This document shows positions 1 to 8,609 of a stretch of DNA of 39,423 nucleotides, piece after piece. Below the pieces are notes generated by a model. The model had not been told where the DNA came from, made no database searches, and saw nothing but the letters and a program-made list of their open reading frames with translations. The first letter of the stretch is position 1. Every line of letters starts with the position of its first letter. This DNA is from Kribbella albertanoniae (GTDB lineage Bacteria > Actinomycetota > Actinomycetes > Propionibacteriales > Kribbellaceae), in NCBI RefSeq assembly GCF_004348455.1, contig NZ_SMKA01000045.1:1-39423 (forward strand). Reading direction: 5' to 3'. The position numbers and the translations under genes were made by a program.

Positions 1-301
1 CCCACCCCACTCCGTCGCCATCGTCCTCGCCAGCTAGCAACGTTCTTGGGCGGCCTGGCTCGCGTATCGCTCGGATGCGGCCGGCCACCTGCGGCACCGG
101 TTACCCGCCGCCGCGGCCGATTTACAGTGGGAGTGTGGCTGGGGTGGGTGCCTGGCTGGGCGGGATGGTGCGGCCGGTGACCGCGGTTCCCGCCGCTTGA
201 GCTTCCGGGCTACGGCTGGCGCCGGTGCATCAGGCGTCCGATCACCTGCCCCGCCGCGGTGGTGACGACCGCACCTCAGGTCGCCCTCGTCCGGCCCTCC
301 G

Positions 302-386
302 CAATTTAAGGGGATCTCCGCTCAGCTGGACCCTTCTCTGGTCAAATTACGAGGGGAGAACCGGCAACTTGAGGGGAGATCCCCTC
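302..386. repeat. Cluster of AGGGGA palindromic cores
   Basis: Three related cores occur: AGGGGATCTCC at 309-319, GAGGGGAGAACC at 351-362 and the hairpin GAGGGGAGATCCCCTC at 371-386 (6-bp arms, 4-base loop). The last two lie 20 bp apart and the first lies 43 bp upstream, close to multiples of two helical turns. Each is preceded by an AT-rich patch (ATTTA, AAATTA, AACTT). The function is unknown. They could be protein-binding sites or decayed repetitive elements. Confidence 0.5.
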
Positions 387-478
387 GTTTTCCGTGCCGC
401 GGCGACAGTCCGCCGTAGTGGCGGGCGCGACGGCAACCCCGCCCACGCCGGGCCCTGGCGGACCGCATGGGCTGGGTT

Positions 479-557
479 AACCCACGAGCTTGTGGGTTCC
501 CCACTCGCATGCGGGTGCAGAACCCACAAGCTGATGGGGGAACCCATCAAATGCGGG
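479..557. repeat. Cluster of AACCCAC/GTGGGTT inverted repeats
   Basis: A hairpin with 7-bp arms, AACCCAC and GTGGGTT, occupies 479-498. The 12-mer AGCTTGTGGGTT at 487-498 is repeated exactly in inverted orientation at 521-532. A further hairpin, GATGGG-GGAA-CCCATC, sits at 533-548, and TGCGGG recurs at 510 and 552. AACCC cores start at 479, 521 and 541, so the spacings are 42 and 20 bp. The sequence can form several alternative stem-loops. No gene is recognisable here. Confidence 0.55.
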
Positions 558-810
558 CGGCTCGACCACCACGGCGGGTGTGCTGTGGGGTCCACCTAGC
601 GTCTGACAGAACCGCAGGGCGCGTCTGCTGATTCTTCGGACGTTGTGGGGGTGGGCCGTTGAATCGTTCGTATTTGGGTGGGAAACGCACAGAAGGCGGC
701 GTTCGAGTTTGTTCTTCGGTGTCGATTTGCGGAATCGCTTGTGTCCGGGGTGCTGGTACCGGAGTGTGGAATTCGCCAGCAGCGCGAGCGGGGGCGACGG
801 GAGGACACAG

Positions 811-981
811 ATGACAGTCGGAGGCGTCGACACCTACTACGACTATGACGAGAAGCAGTGGAAGATCCGGAGGCTCGGTGGTGGGCCGGTGGCCCGCGGG
901 CCGGTGTGCCCGGCTCCACGGACTACCGATTCCGCAGCAGCCAAGCACGATCGTCGGCACGACAAATCCAAACGCAGCTGA
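811..981 (+). CDS. Possible small protein, 56 aa, unrecognised
   Basis: An ATG at 811 follows GGGAGG (799-804) at a good distance. The first 23 or so codons are strongly third-position G/C biased and give a Tyr/Asp-rich start (a YYDYDEKQW stretch). The rest is rich in Gly, Pro, Arg and Lys and looks less like a folded protein, so this may be the 5' fragment of a decayed gene. It runs convergent to the TgpA-like gene that stops at 1033. No family is recognised. The ribosome site and early codon bias are the only support. Confidence 0.3.
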   Translation: MTVGGVDTYYDYDEKQWKIRRLGGGPVARGPVCPAPRTTDSAAAKHDRRHDKSKRS

Positions 982-1032
982 ACAACCACTCCTGAGGGTG
1001 GCACGGCCCGCCAGACCTGGTCACCCCACCGG

Positions 1033-3156
1033 CTATTTCTGTCGCGGCCCTGGGATCAGGGTGCGTAGTTCGAGTGCGGCCTGGAAGCGATCCAGCCACG
1101 GCCGGGAGCGTAGCGCCCGGCGGACGGCGTGGACACCGGTCCAGGCCTGCCCGGCCACGTCCGGTGTGGTCGGGCCGCCGGACCAGAGCGCGTGATCGAC
1201 GGCGTGCGCGACGCTGGCTAGTCCCGGGCCGGTGTCGGGTAGATCGCGGGCGGCGTGGGCGAGGTCTCGGACGGTCATGCCGGAGGTGACCGGGATACCG
1301 TGCGCCCGGATGCGGTCCCGGGCCTCGGCCCAGGCGCCGACCACCGCTGCGCTGCCCGCGCGTCGGCGACGACGCTGTGCCCGCAACTGCTTGAGCAGCG
1401 GTACGCCGGCCAGCCAGAGCAGCAGCAACGCCGCCGAGACCGCGAAGATCGGGGTCAGTGGGAGGTGGAAGCCACCAGCGCTCGCATCATCCCCCTCGTC
1501 GCCGGACGATGGCTGCGACTCGGGGTCCTGGATCTCCTGGATGTCCGGCACAGACTTGCGCGCCTGATCGGTGATCGAGGCTGCCGCGCCGGTGGGGTTC
1601 GTGCTGTCGGCGGTCTGCGCACCGACGGCCGGGTCGAGCGGCCACCAGCCAACGCCTGCGACGGCGACCTCGGGCCAGGCGTACGCGTCCTTGTTGGTGA
1701 CTGTGTACCACCCGGCCGCATCGGGCTTGGCAGGTGCGCGGAAGCCGACCACGAGTCGGGCCGGAATCGAGTTCTGCCGGGCCAGAGCGACGTACCCGGC
1801 GGCGAACTGTTCGCTGCTGCCGACGTTCTTGGTCTTGCTCAGGAACTCCTTCAGCTGCGGCCAGCTGTAGCCGGTCGGCGGCGAGCTCGTCGAGCTGGCC
1901 AGCTTGTAGTTCGTGCGGAAGTACTTCTCCAGGGCGATCGCGGTCTCCATCGTGGCCCGCTTGCCGCCCAACGGATTGAGGTCGGCGATCTCGGGCGGCA
2001 GCGGACCCATGTCGTTCAGCCCGCCGGGCGCGGTGCTGTCGACGCCGGCCGTGCGCAGGTAGTCCGCGTCGATCTCGGGCTCGGCCCAGGCGAGGTTGTA
2101 GTAGTCGGGCTGCTCCGGTACGACGAGAGTGCTGCCGATCGGCTCGACCTGCGGATCGGCGGCGTTGCCGATGGTCTCAGGCGACAACTGCCCGGGCAGC
2201 CAGGGGCCGTCCAGCGCTTCGTCGGGTCGGATCAGCGCGCGCCGCGTATTCGTGTTCACCCGTACCTCGGGACCGGCGGCGAGCTGGGACCCCATCCGCA
2301 GCAGCGGGTGGTCGGCCGTCCAGTTCGCTCCGTCGAAGCTGTCGAGAGCGACGAGCCGCCAGCGATCGACCGGCTCGGACGTCTGGTACTTGAACACGAC
2401 CTTGTCCCGGGCCTGCGGGCTCAGCCGACTGGCCAGTTCGTCCAGCGGACTCGTCTGGCGGCTAGCCGGAGCCGTCGCCGACTGCACCCGCTGGAGCGAG
2501 TACGGCGTTCGCCCGTGAGGATCGATCGTGCTCACGATCAGGCCGCACACGATCGCGGTGAGCGTGACGGCCGCGGTCATGGCCCACGGGGTGAGCTTGC
2601 GGTACTCGAAGTGATCGGGGAGCAGGACCGCGATCACGAGCAGGCCGATACCGACCGCGATCAGGACGGCGGTGAGTCCTTCGGCGGCGACGTACAGCTG
2701 GCTCACGCCGACGACGCCGATCGCCGGCAGCAGGGCGACCAGCGGTGGGGCGCGGTCGAGCAGTTCGATGGTGAGTACGCAGGCGACCAAAGCGAGCAGG
2801 GGAACGAAGATCAGCAGGTCGGGTTCGGGTCGGGCCGGCCAGGTCGACTCGAGTGTCAGCCGCCAGGCGGTGAGCCCGTGACCCAGGGCGCGGATCGACG
2901 AGAGCGTGGGGAGGCCGGCCAGAGTGGTTGCCTGGAGCACCGATTCGATGACGGCCAGCAGCCCGGCAACGACCACCAGCAACGGCCTCCAGCTGAGCAG
3001 GCCAGGCCGGCGGCGGCACACCTCCGCCACGATCGCCGTGATCAAGCAGACCAGACCAACGGGAAGCCAGAGGTGCTGCAACCCGAAGACGGGGGCAAAA
3101 CACAACCCGCCAAGGAGAACGCCGGCGAGGCTGGCGACTGTGCGACGACTGTTCAT
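1033..3156 (-). CDS. TgpA-like membrane transglutaminase homologue, catalytic residues replaced
   Basis: A 707-residue membrane protein. About six hydrophobic segments fill the first 215 residues (DUF3488/TgpA N-terminal type). An extracytoplasmic transglutaminase-like core lies around residues 370-520, followed by one more membrane span and an Arg-rich cytoplasmic tail. Where active family members have the GxCE(H/Q)FA cysteine, this protein reads GSSEQFA (Ser448). The DAHAW histidine is Tyr492 (DAYAW). Only the Asp of WxPLDP (Asp508) remains. The spacing of 44 and 16 residues fits the family triad, so the fold is probably kept without transglutaminase chemistry. The ATG at 3156 overlaps the DUF58 stop as ATGA and is preferred to a start at 3174. 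MoxR, DUF58 and TgpA are commonly adjacent. Last gene of the operon. Confidence 0.9.
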   Translation of the reverse strand: MNSRRTVASLAGVLLGGLCFAPVFGLQHLWLPVGLVCLITAIVAEVCRRRPGLLSWRPLLVVVAGLLAVIESVLQATTLAGLPTLSSIRALGHGLTAWRLTLESTWPARPEPDLLIFVPLLALVACVLTIELLDRAPPLVALLPAIGVVGVSQLYVAAEGLTAVLIAVGIGLLVIAVLLPDHFEYRKLTPWAMTAAVTLTAIVCGLIVSTIDPHGRTPYSLQRVQSATAPASRQTSPLDELASRLSPQARDKVVFKYQTSEPVDRWRLVALDSFDGANWTADHPLLRMGSQLAAGPEVRVNTNTRRALIRPDEALDGPWLPGQLSPETIGNAADPQVEPIGSTLVVPEQPDYYNLAWAEPEIDADYLRTAGVDSTAPGGLNDMGPLPPEIADLNPLGGKRATMETAIALEKYFRTNYKLASSTSSPPTGYSWPQLKEFLSKTKNVGSSEQFAAGYVALARQNSIPARLVVGFRAPAKPDAAGWYTVTNKDAYAWPEVAVAGVGWWPLDPAVGAQTADSTNPTGAAASITDQARKSVPDIQEIQDPESQPSSGDEGDDASAGGFHLPLTPIFAVSAALLLLWLAGVPLLKQLRAQRRRRRAGSAAVVGAWAEARDRIRAHGIPVTSGMTVRDLAHAARDLPDTGPGLASVAHAVDHALWSGGPTTPDVAGQAWTGVHAVRRALRSRPWLDRFQAALELRTLIPGPRQK

Positions 3157-4289
3157 CGGAGCACCCCGGTCCACTGCACCAGCGCCTCGCGCGCGGTTCC
3201 TGCCAACACCACTTGGGCTCCGAGGATGGGCGCGACTCCTTGCACGGGGCCGAGGCCGATGGCGGTGACTGACGAATAGCGGGTCAGGAGGGGTGCAAGG
3301 TCAGCGGCGGAACCGCGGGCGCCGGTGACGACCACGATCGCGCCGCCGGCCGACGTACCGGTGGTGAGCACGGCTGGCACCAGGGCGGAGCGGTCGTCGC
3401 GCTGCTGCACGATGCACAGCTCGTCCAGGAACATCCGCGACGCCACAGCGCCACCCGGGGCGGCGAAGTCGGCGCCGGCCGTCGTGACGAACCGGCAGCG
3501 GTGCCCGGCCGTGGAGGCCGCGAACAGGATCGACGCGGCCACCTCGACCGCCTCCTCGAAAGTGGCCTCAGGCAACGGTTCGGTCCGGGTGTCGAGCAGC
3601 ACGGTCAGCCGTGGCTGGTCCGGGTCGGCGTAATCGCGGACCATCAGCTGCCCGGTCCGCGCGGTCGCCTTCCAGTGCAGGTGCCGAACCTCATCGCCAA
3701 CCACATAAGGCCGGACGTCGCGCAGATCGGCAGACCCTCGGAGCGAGTCGTCCGCCGTACGGCCGATATGGTGGTGCCGAGGACGCCCCGCGACCACGGT
3801 CTTGGTCGGGTGCCGGCGCGGGTGCACCCACAGCGTCCCGACCTCACCGGTCGCCTTGCTGTTGCGGGTCAGGCCGAGCGGGTCCCGGCGTTCGAGTGTC
3901 AGCGGGCCGACCTCGATCCGGCCGCGGCGCGAGGTCGGAAGCTCATACCGGTACGTCGCCTCGATCCCGGGACCGAGCTGGCGAACCCGAACCTCCTTCC
4001 AGGCAGCGCCTGCCGAGTCCCGCGCCGAGAACGATGCCTGCCGCCGGGTGCCCTCGTTGCGCACCCGAAGGGTCGCGAGCGCCGGTCGGCCGCGTTCGAC
4101 CCGATCCGGTGACAACACCCGCTGCACGGTCACCTGCGGCTGCCGCAGCGTCAGTACGACGGCCGCCAGCAACGCGCCGAGCCCGATCCCGGCCAGCGCC
4201 CGGAAGAGGGCGTACCCGGCCAGCTCGCCCAGCGCATACAGCGCGATCGAGCCCAGCAGTACGGCGATTCCACGCCCAGTAAGTCTCAT
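3153..4289 (-). CDS. DUF58 domain membrane protein
   Basis: This 378-residue protein has two closely spaced N-terminal membrane helices (about residues 7-48), a beta-rich extracytoplasmic-type segment and a DUF58 region. The DUF58 hallmark is near residues 190-225, where an SLRGSADLRDVRPY stretch leads into GDEVRHLHWKATAR, followed by a von Willebrand A-like part (TVLLDTRTE). DUF58 proteins partner MoxR ATPases, and their role is thought to involve cell-envelope processes or complex assembly. That is family knowledge and is not shown here. The ATG at 4289 lies 6 bases after the stop of the FN3 protein. Its own stop overlaps the next start, so translational coupling is likely. Confidence 0.92.
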   Translation of the reverse strand: MRLTGRGIAVLLGSIALYALGELAGYALFRALAGIGLGALLAAVVLTLRQPQVTVQRVLSPDRVERGRPALATLRVRNEGTRRQASFSARDSAGAAWKEVRVRQLGPGIEATYRYELPTSRRGRIEVGPLTLERRDPLGLTRNSKATGEVGTLWVHPRRHPTKTVVAGRPRHHHIGRTADDSLRGSADLRDVRPYVVGDEVRHLHWKATARTGQLMVRDYADPDQPRLTVLLDTRTEPLPEATFEEAVEVAASILFAASTAGHRCRFVTTAGADFAAPGGAVASRMFLDELCIVQQRDDRSALVPAVLTTGTSAGGAIVVVTGARGSAADLAPLLTRYSSVTAIGLGPVQGVAPILGAQVVLAGTAREALVQWTGVLR

Positions 4290-4295
4290 CTCCGC

Positions 4296-6269
4296 CTACC
4301 AGGTCACGCGGTTGGATTCGTAGTCGCCGACTGTCACCCAGACAGTGCCGCCACGGTCGTCGTTGTAGAACTTGTTGACGGTCAGGCTGCCGTTCGGTCC
4401 GACCTTCAGACTGTCGCTGTGCAGGATGCCGTAGTTCGACGTGTGGCCGACGAACGTGTAGGTGGCGTTGGGTGTCAGGCCGGTCGCGGTGATGCGGATG
4501 TAGTAGCAGTAGCTGGGGTTGGCGCACTGGTTCGCGTCGCCCGTGTACAAGGGGCCCTTCCGGATGCGGATCGAGGGCTCGGCGCCTTGGTTCGTCGTCG
4601 CCGACACGGTCGCGGCGGCCCCGATCAGCGTCTTCCCGTTCGAACCTCGGGTGACCGTACGGACTTGGAAGGTGTACCTGGTCGAGTCCTTCAGCCCGGT
4701 GGACGTGTAGCGAGCCGACGTGGTCGTGGTGGGATCGCTGTCGTTCACCCGGAAGACGCTGTAGCTCAGGAACGTGCCGCCGTTCAGGTTCGGCCGCCTC
4801 CAGGTCAGCGTCACCCGGCCGTCGCCGGCGACCGCGCGCAAGGAGAGCGGCGCAGCGGCCGGCGTCGCGACCAAAGGTGGCGGCGGGTTGGGTTTGGGCT
4901 GCTGAGTTCGCGGCGGATCGATCGGTCGACGAGACGGCTCGGTACGGCGTGGTGGCTCGACCTGGCGTGGTGGCGTGGTGGTCGTCCGGTTGCCACCGGG
5001 GTCGATCGTCCGCCGCGGCGGACGGCTCGGATCCGGCACCGGCGGCTTGCTGGTGGTCGGTGGCGGCGGAGTGGTCGACGGCTTGACCGGCACCGTTGGG
5101 GTTTGGGTCGGCCCCGAAGCCGGGACCGGTTCGGAGACCGAGCCGTCCCGGTCCACCACGAGAGCCTGCTCGCCTCCGACAGTGTCGACGTACAGGCGCT
5201 GGTCCGCGCCACGGACGAGCAGCGGCCGATCGTCCTTACCCGGCTTGACCTTCGAGGACGGCCCCGGGATCGCTTGGCTGTCCTTCTGGTTGCCGTTGGC
5301 ATCCAAGGTGATGAGCTTGCCGCCGGACTCGTCGACCAACGCGAGGTTGCGGCCGGAGGACGCGATCTGGGTGAACTTGCCTGGCGGCAAGGTCGTCTCG
5401 ATCGTCGCCGATCCGGCGGTCGGAGTGCCGGTGATCGCCGCGGTGTCGACCAGGTGCAGCCGGGATTTGTCCGGTTCGACGATCGCGATCCGGCCGTCGA
5501 CGTCGTTCGGTGCGACGATCGACTGCGGTGACAACGTCACGCCGGGAATCGTCAGCGGGCGGCCGAGTCCGGACGCGGAGACCGTGCGTACCTGACTGGC
5601 GGTCGTATCGACGAACACCACCTGGTCACGAACCACGGCCAGCGAGCCGACGTTGCCGTGTTGCAGTTCGGCCGGGCAGGTCAGGCGACCGGCCCCCGCC
5701 GGCAACTGGCACAGCTCACCACTGAGCAGTCGCTGCACCCACAGCGTCCCGTCCGGGGTCACGACTGGCTGGCCGAGCGCGTTGTTGTCGCTCAAGGTCA
5801 AGGAGGTCGGGCCGAGGCGGACGATCGAGCCGGCCGCGCGATAGACGGCGTACGCGACACCGCCGGCATTGAGGCCGGCCGGTACTTCGTTCGACGGAGA
5901 AGCCTCAGGTGCCTCGACCCGCAGCGTCGACTTCTCGAAGCGGGTGATGCTGCCGCGGGCCAGGACGTAGCCCTGGGTGTCGGTCTGCACGGCCTGGGTG
6001 CCGGGTGCGAGCCCCGGGACCGCCACTGAGCCGTCCGCGCGCTTGCTGCCGCCGTCGATGTGGAAGACCGCGCCGATGGTGCTGTTGTAGATCAGGTGCC
6101 CGGACTGCAAGAACCTCTGGCCGGACGAATCCGCACCGGCCGTGGTGACGGCGAGGGTGGTTGCCACGACGCAGACTGCGACGACGCCGGCGAGCGTGGC
6201 GCGCGAACGCCACTGCGGAGCGTTCTCGTTCACCGCCTTGCGTCGGCGGATGATCCCGTTCAGCTGCAT
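4296..6269 (-). CDS. Membrane-anchored propeller-like, Pro-rich, fibronectin III protein (paralogue 1)
   Basis: A 657-residue surface protein. A membrane anchor or signal lies near residues 24-46. The segment from about 47 to 375 consists of repeated short beta strands and looks like a beta-propeller. Then come a Pro/Thr/Arg-rich linker (about 380-470), one FN3 domain (about 475-562) and a C-terminal beta domain with a CxxxxxC pair near residue 580. The start at 6269 is chosen because GGGGAGGAGG lies just upstream. The longer frame to 6359 would overlap the MoxR gene and begins with a low-complexity Arg-rich stretch. The same architecture and the QSGH-IYNS-IG-VFH signature recur in the product of 15565-17787, so the two are paralogues. 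It lies between moxR and the DUF58 gene. It may be an envelope scaffold or ligand-binding protein, but no enzyme motif is seen. Confidence 0.82.
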   Translation of the reverse strand: MQLNGIIRRRKAVNENAPQWRSRATLAGVVAVCVVATTLAVTTAGADSSGQRFLQSGHLIYNSTIGAVFHIDGGSKRADGSVAVPGLAPGTQAVQTDTQGYVLARGSITRFEKSTLRVEAPEASPSNEVPAGLNAGGVAYAVYRAAGSIVRLGPTSLTLSDNNALGQPVVTPDGTLWVQRLLSGELCQLPAGAGRLTCPAELQHGNVGSLAVVRDQVVFVDTTASQVRTVSASGLGRPLTIPGVTLSPQSIVAPNDVDGRIAIVEPDKSRLHLVDTAAITGTPTAGSATIETTLPPGKFTQIASSGRNLALVDESGGKLITLDANGNQKDSQAIPGPSSKVKPGKDDRPLLVRGADQRLYVDTVGGEQALVVDRDGSVSEPVPASGPTQTPTVPVKPSTTPPPPTTSKPPVPDPSRPPRRTIDPGGNRTTTTPPRQVEPPRRTEPSRRPIDPPRTQQPKPNPPPPLVATPAAAPLSLRAVAGDGRVTLTWRRPNLNGGTFLSYSVFRVNDSDPTTTTSARYTSTGLKDSTRYTFQVRTVTRGSNGKTLIGAAATVSATTNQGAEPSIRIRKGPLYTGDANQCANPSYCYYIRITATGLTPNATYTFVGHTSNYGILHSDSLKVGPNGSLTVNKFYNDDRGGTVWVTVGDYESNRVTW

Positions 6270-6303
6270 TGCCGTCCTCCTCCCCGTTGCTCGCCCGCAG
6301 GTG

Positions 6304-7266
6304 TCAGCCTGCGTTGACGCCCGCCGTCGGCGCCGGTGTCGCGGCGAGGACCTCGTCAACCACCGAAGCCGGCGGCCGCTGGCTCAGCTCGGCATCCGGG
6401 GTGAGGACCAGGCGATGCGCGAGGACCGGCTGCGCGACCTGCTTGACGTCGTCCGGGGTCGTGAACGCGCGCCCGTCCGTCGCCGCGTACGCCCGGGCCG
6501 CTCGGACCAGGGCGATGCTGCCGCGCGGACTGGCGCCGTACCGGACTGCGGTGTGTTCACGAGTGGCAGCCGCCAGCTTGACGGCGTACGAGCTGATCGC
6601 AGGGTCGACGTGGACCGAGCGGACGGCGGCGATCGCGTTCCGCAGTGCCGGTACGTCGATCACGGGGCTGAGTGAGTCCGGGCCGATCCGGCTGGTGTCG
6701 CCGAGCACGATCCGGACCTCGGCGTCGTGATCGGGGTAACCGATCTCGATCCGCATCAGGAACCGGTCCAGCTGCGCCTCGGGCAGCCGGTACGTGCCTT
6801 CCATCTCGATCGGGTTCTGGGTGCCGATGACCAGGAACGGATCCGGGACCGCGCGGGTGTTCGAGTCGACCGTGACCCGGCGCTCGGCCATCACCTCGAG
6901 CAGTGCGGACTGCGTCTTCGGCGTACCGCGGTTGATCTCGTCGGCGACCACCACGTTGGCGAAGATGCCACCCGGATGGAATTCGAACGTCTCGTTGCCC
7001 TGGTGGTAGACCATGACACCGGTGATGTCACCCGGGAGCAGGTCCGGGGTGAACTGGATCCGGTTCCAGGTCGCGTCGATGCTGCGGGCGATACACCGCG
7101 CCAGCGTGGTCTTGCCCAGACCCGGCACGTCCTCGATCAGCAGGTGGCCCTCGGCGAACAGCGCCGTCAGCGCCAGCCGGATCACCTCCGGCTTCCCGTG
7201 GATCACCTTGCCCAGGTTGTCGGCAACCAGCCGGTACGCCTCACCCGGCGGAATCGTGGCACTCAT
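6304..7266 (-). CDS. MoxR-family AAA+ ATPase
   Basis: The 320-residue product matches the MoxR family over its full length. Walker A is PGLGKTT, Walker B and following are VVVADEINRGTPKTQSALLE, and there are the sensor segment GTQNPIEMEGTYRLPEAQLDRF and a C-terminal helical lid. MoxR ATPases act as chaperone-like partners of DUF58 or VWA proteins. The ATG at 7266 is preferred to the TTG just before it because AGGGGAG stands seven bases upstream. An 80-base gap separates it from the histidine kinase gene upstream, leaving room for an internal promoter. It is probably cotranscribed with the FN3, DUF58 and TgpA-like genes downstream. Confidence 0.95.
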   Translation of the reverse strand: MSATIPPGEAYRLVADNLGKVIHGKPEVIRLALTALFAEGHLLIEDVPGLGKTTLARCIARSIDATWNRIQFTPDLLPGDITGVMVYHQGNETFEFHPGGIFANVVVADEINRGTPKTQSALLEVMAERRVTVDSNTRAVPDPFLVIGTQNPIEMEGTYRLPEAQLDRFLMRIEIGYPDHDAEVRIVLGDTSRIGPDSLSPVIDVPALRNAIAAVRSVHVDPAISSYAVKLAAATREHTAVRYGASPRGSIALVRAARAYAATDGRAFTTPDDVKQVAQPVLAHRLVLTPDAELSQRPPASVVDEVLAATPAPTAGVNAG

Positions 7267-7346
7267 CAAACAACTCCCCTCAGCATCCCTGCCGAGACTA
7301 GTCGTTTCAGGTCCAACGCTCGTCCAGAAAAGGTCCAGATGTCCTG

Positions 7347-8609
7347 TTACTGCCGTTCTGTCGGCAACTGGAACTCGAAGATCGCGCCGCCTTCGTCGCC
7401 GTTGTAGACCTTCAGATCGCCGCCGTGCGAGAGCGCGACCCAGCGCACGATCGACAACCCGAGCCCGCTCGAACCGCCGCCACTGTTGAAGCGCTCAAAC
7501 AGGTCCTCGCCGACCTCCGGATCGATCCCGGGACCCTGGTCGGCGACGGTGATCCGGCCGTCGGCCACCGTGACGGTGATGATCGCCTCGGCGGCTCCGG
7601 GGAGCCGTCCGTGCCGCAGCGCGTTGTCGAGAAGGTTGCCGACGGCCCGTTGTAGGAGCGTCGGATCGGCTCGCACCATGCTCGGCGCGGTCACCAGGGA
7701 GATTCTGGCGCCTTCGGTAGGGAAGTCCTCGACGACGCCGGCGACGAGTTGGTCGAGCCAAACAGGTTGTACGGCGAGCTGTTCCACGCCTGCTGCGAGT
7801 CGGGCGCGGACGAGCAGGCCGTCGATGATGTCGCCCATGCGACCGGCCAGGCGGACTGTGCGCGGGAGGAGTTCGGCGCGCTGACCAGGATCCCGTACGG
7901 CGGTCTCCGCGAGTGCGCGTAGTGCGGCGACCGGGGTGCGGAGGTCGTGGGCGGTCTCGGCGAGCAGCGTCTCCTGCTGTTCGAGAGCAGCCATCGCTGG
8001 ACGGATCGCGCGCCCGGACAACCAGTAGCTGGCCGCAGCCGCAGCACCGATCAACCCAGCACACAACGCCAGAATCAGCCACACCAGCTCCTGATGTGAG
8101 TCCACCTCGTCCTGGGTGTCCAGCCAAGCCACCACAGCACCGTCGTTCTGCTTGCTTTCGGGGAACCGGAACGGATCAGCGCGGAGCCGGATCACGTGCC
8201 CGTTCAGCGCGGTGCTGTCGGAGTAGACGACTTTGTCGGAGGTGGTCGCCCGGGTGGCGAGCTCGTCGAGCATGGCCTTGTCCACGTCCGTGCAACCCGG
8301 CTCGCTGTACGTCGCAGCGAAGGAGTGGACACCGCCGGACAGGATCGCGAACTCCGGACACTTCCCGTAGAGCGGATCCTGGATGACAGCGGCCGTGTTG
8401 ATGATGCCGTTGCTGCTACCGCTCGCGAGCCGCAGGACTGGGCCCGTGACGAACTGCAGTCGAGCATCGACGGCGGCTGCGTCGCGTTGGGCGTCCTGGC
8501 GGATGACGACGGGCGCCAGGATGAGCAGGCCGATCGTGTTGGCGACGGTGAAGACCGCGGTGAGCCACCAGCGGAGGCGGCGGAGGCGGTCGGCGGCGGG
8601 GCCTTTCAC
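7347..8609 (-). CDS. Sensor histidine kinase
   Basis: A 420-residue two-component sensor. A first membrane helix lies near residues 14-35. An extracytoplasmic sensor of about 140 residues carries two cysteines (84 and 106) that could pair. A second helix at about 175-196 leads into a HAMP-like stretch. The phospho-acceptor is His221 in the AETAHDLRTPVAALRA box, followed by the N box (GNLLDNALRHG), the DQGPGI G1 box and the GLGLSIV G2 box. All catalytic elements are present. The GTG start overlaps the regulator stop as GTGA, so kinase and regulator are translationally coupled. The signal sensed is unknown. Confidence 0.94.
   Translation of the reverse strand: MKGPAADRLRRLRWWLTAVFTVANTIGLLILAPVVIRQDAQRDAAAVDARLQFVTGPVLRLASGSSNGIINTAAVIQDPLYGKCPEFAILSGGVHSFAATYSEPGCTDVDKAMLDELATRATTSDKVVYSDSTALNGHVIRLRADPFRFPESKQNDGAVVAWLDTQDEVDSHQELVWLILALCAGLIGAAAAASYWLSGRAIRPAMAALEQQETLLAETAHDLRTPVAALRALAETAVRDPGQRAELLPRTVRLAGRMGDIIDGLLVRARLAAGVEQLAVQPVWLDQLVAGVVEDFPTEGARISLVTAPSMVRADPTLLQRAVGNLLDNALRHGRLPGAAEAIITVTVADGRITVADQGPGIDPEVGEDLFERFNSGGGSSGLGLSIVRWVALSHGGDLKVYNGDEGGAIFEFQLPTERQ

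Larger units (their letters stand above)
1..1032. other. Intergenic region without a confident gene, rich in short palindromes
   Basis: No reading frame here combines a good ribosome site, biased codon use and a recognisable product. A frame open from the left edge stops with TGA at 198-200 and could be the tail of a plus-strand gene, but it looks low-complexity. A possible 56-codon ORF at 811-981 is listed separately. Two palindrome clusters (302-386 and 479-557) are also listed separately. The stretch 640-760 is less GC-rich than its surroundings, yet I see no convincing -35/-10 pair. A weak hairpin at 986-1001, some 30 bases beyond the stop of the TgpA-like gene, might end the minus operon. 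Confidence 0.6.

Noticed and set aside
302..557. CRISPR-like array
   Set aside because: Repeats are short palindromic cores of differing sequence without regular unique spacers, and no cas genes are nearby.
225..599. ORFs on both strands within the first 1 kb
   Set aside because: They cross the palindrome clusters, and their products are Arg/Gly/His/Pro-rich with no codon bias.
1255..3279. Plus-strand frame of 674 codons antisense to the TgpA-like gene
   Set aside because: It is a high-GC shadow: Arg/Gly/Asp-rich with no domain, while the minus strand has clear membrane and transglutaminase-like domains.
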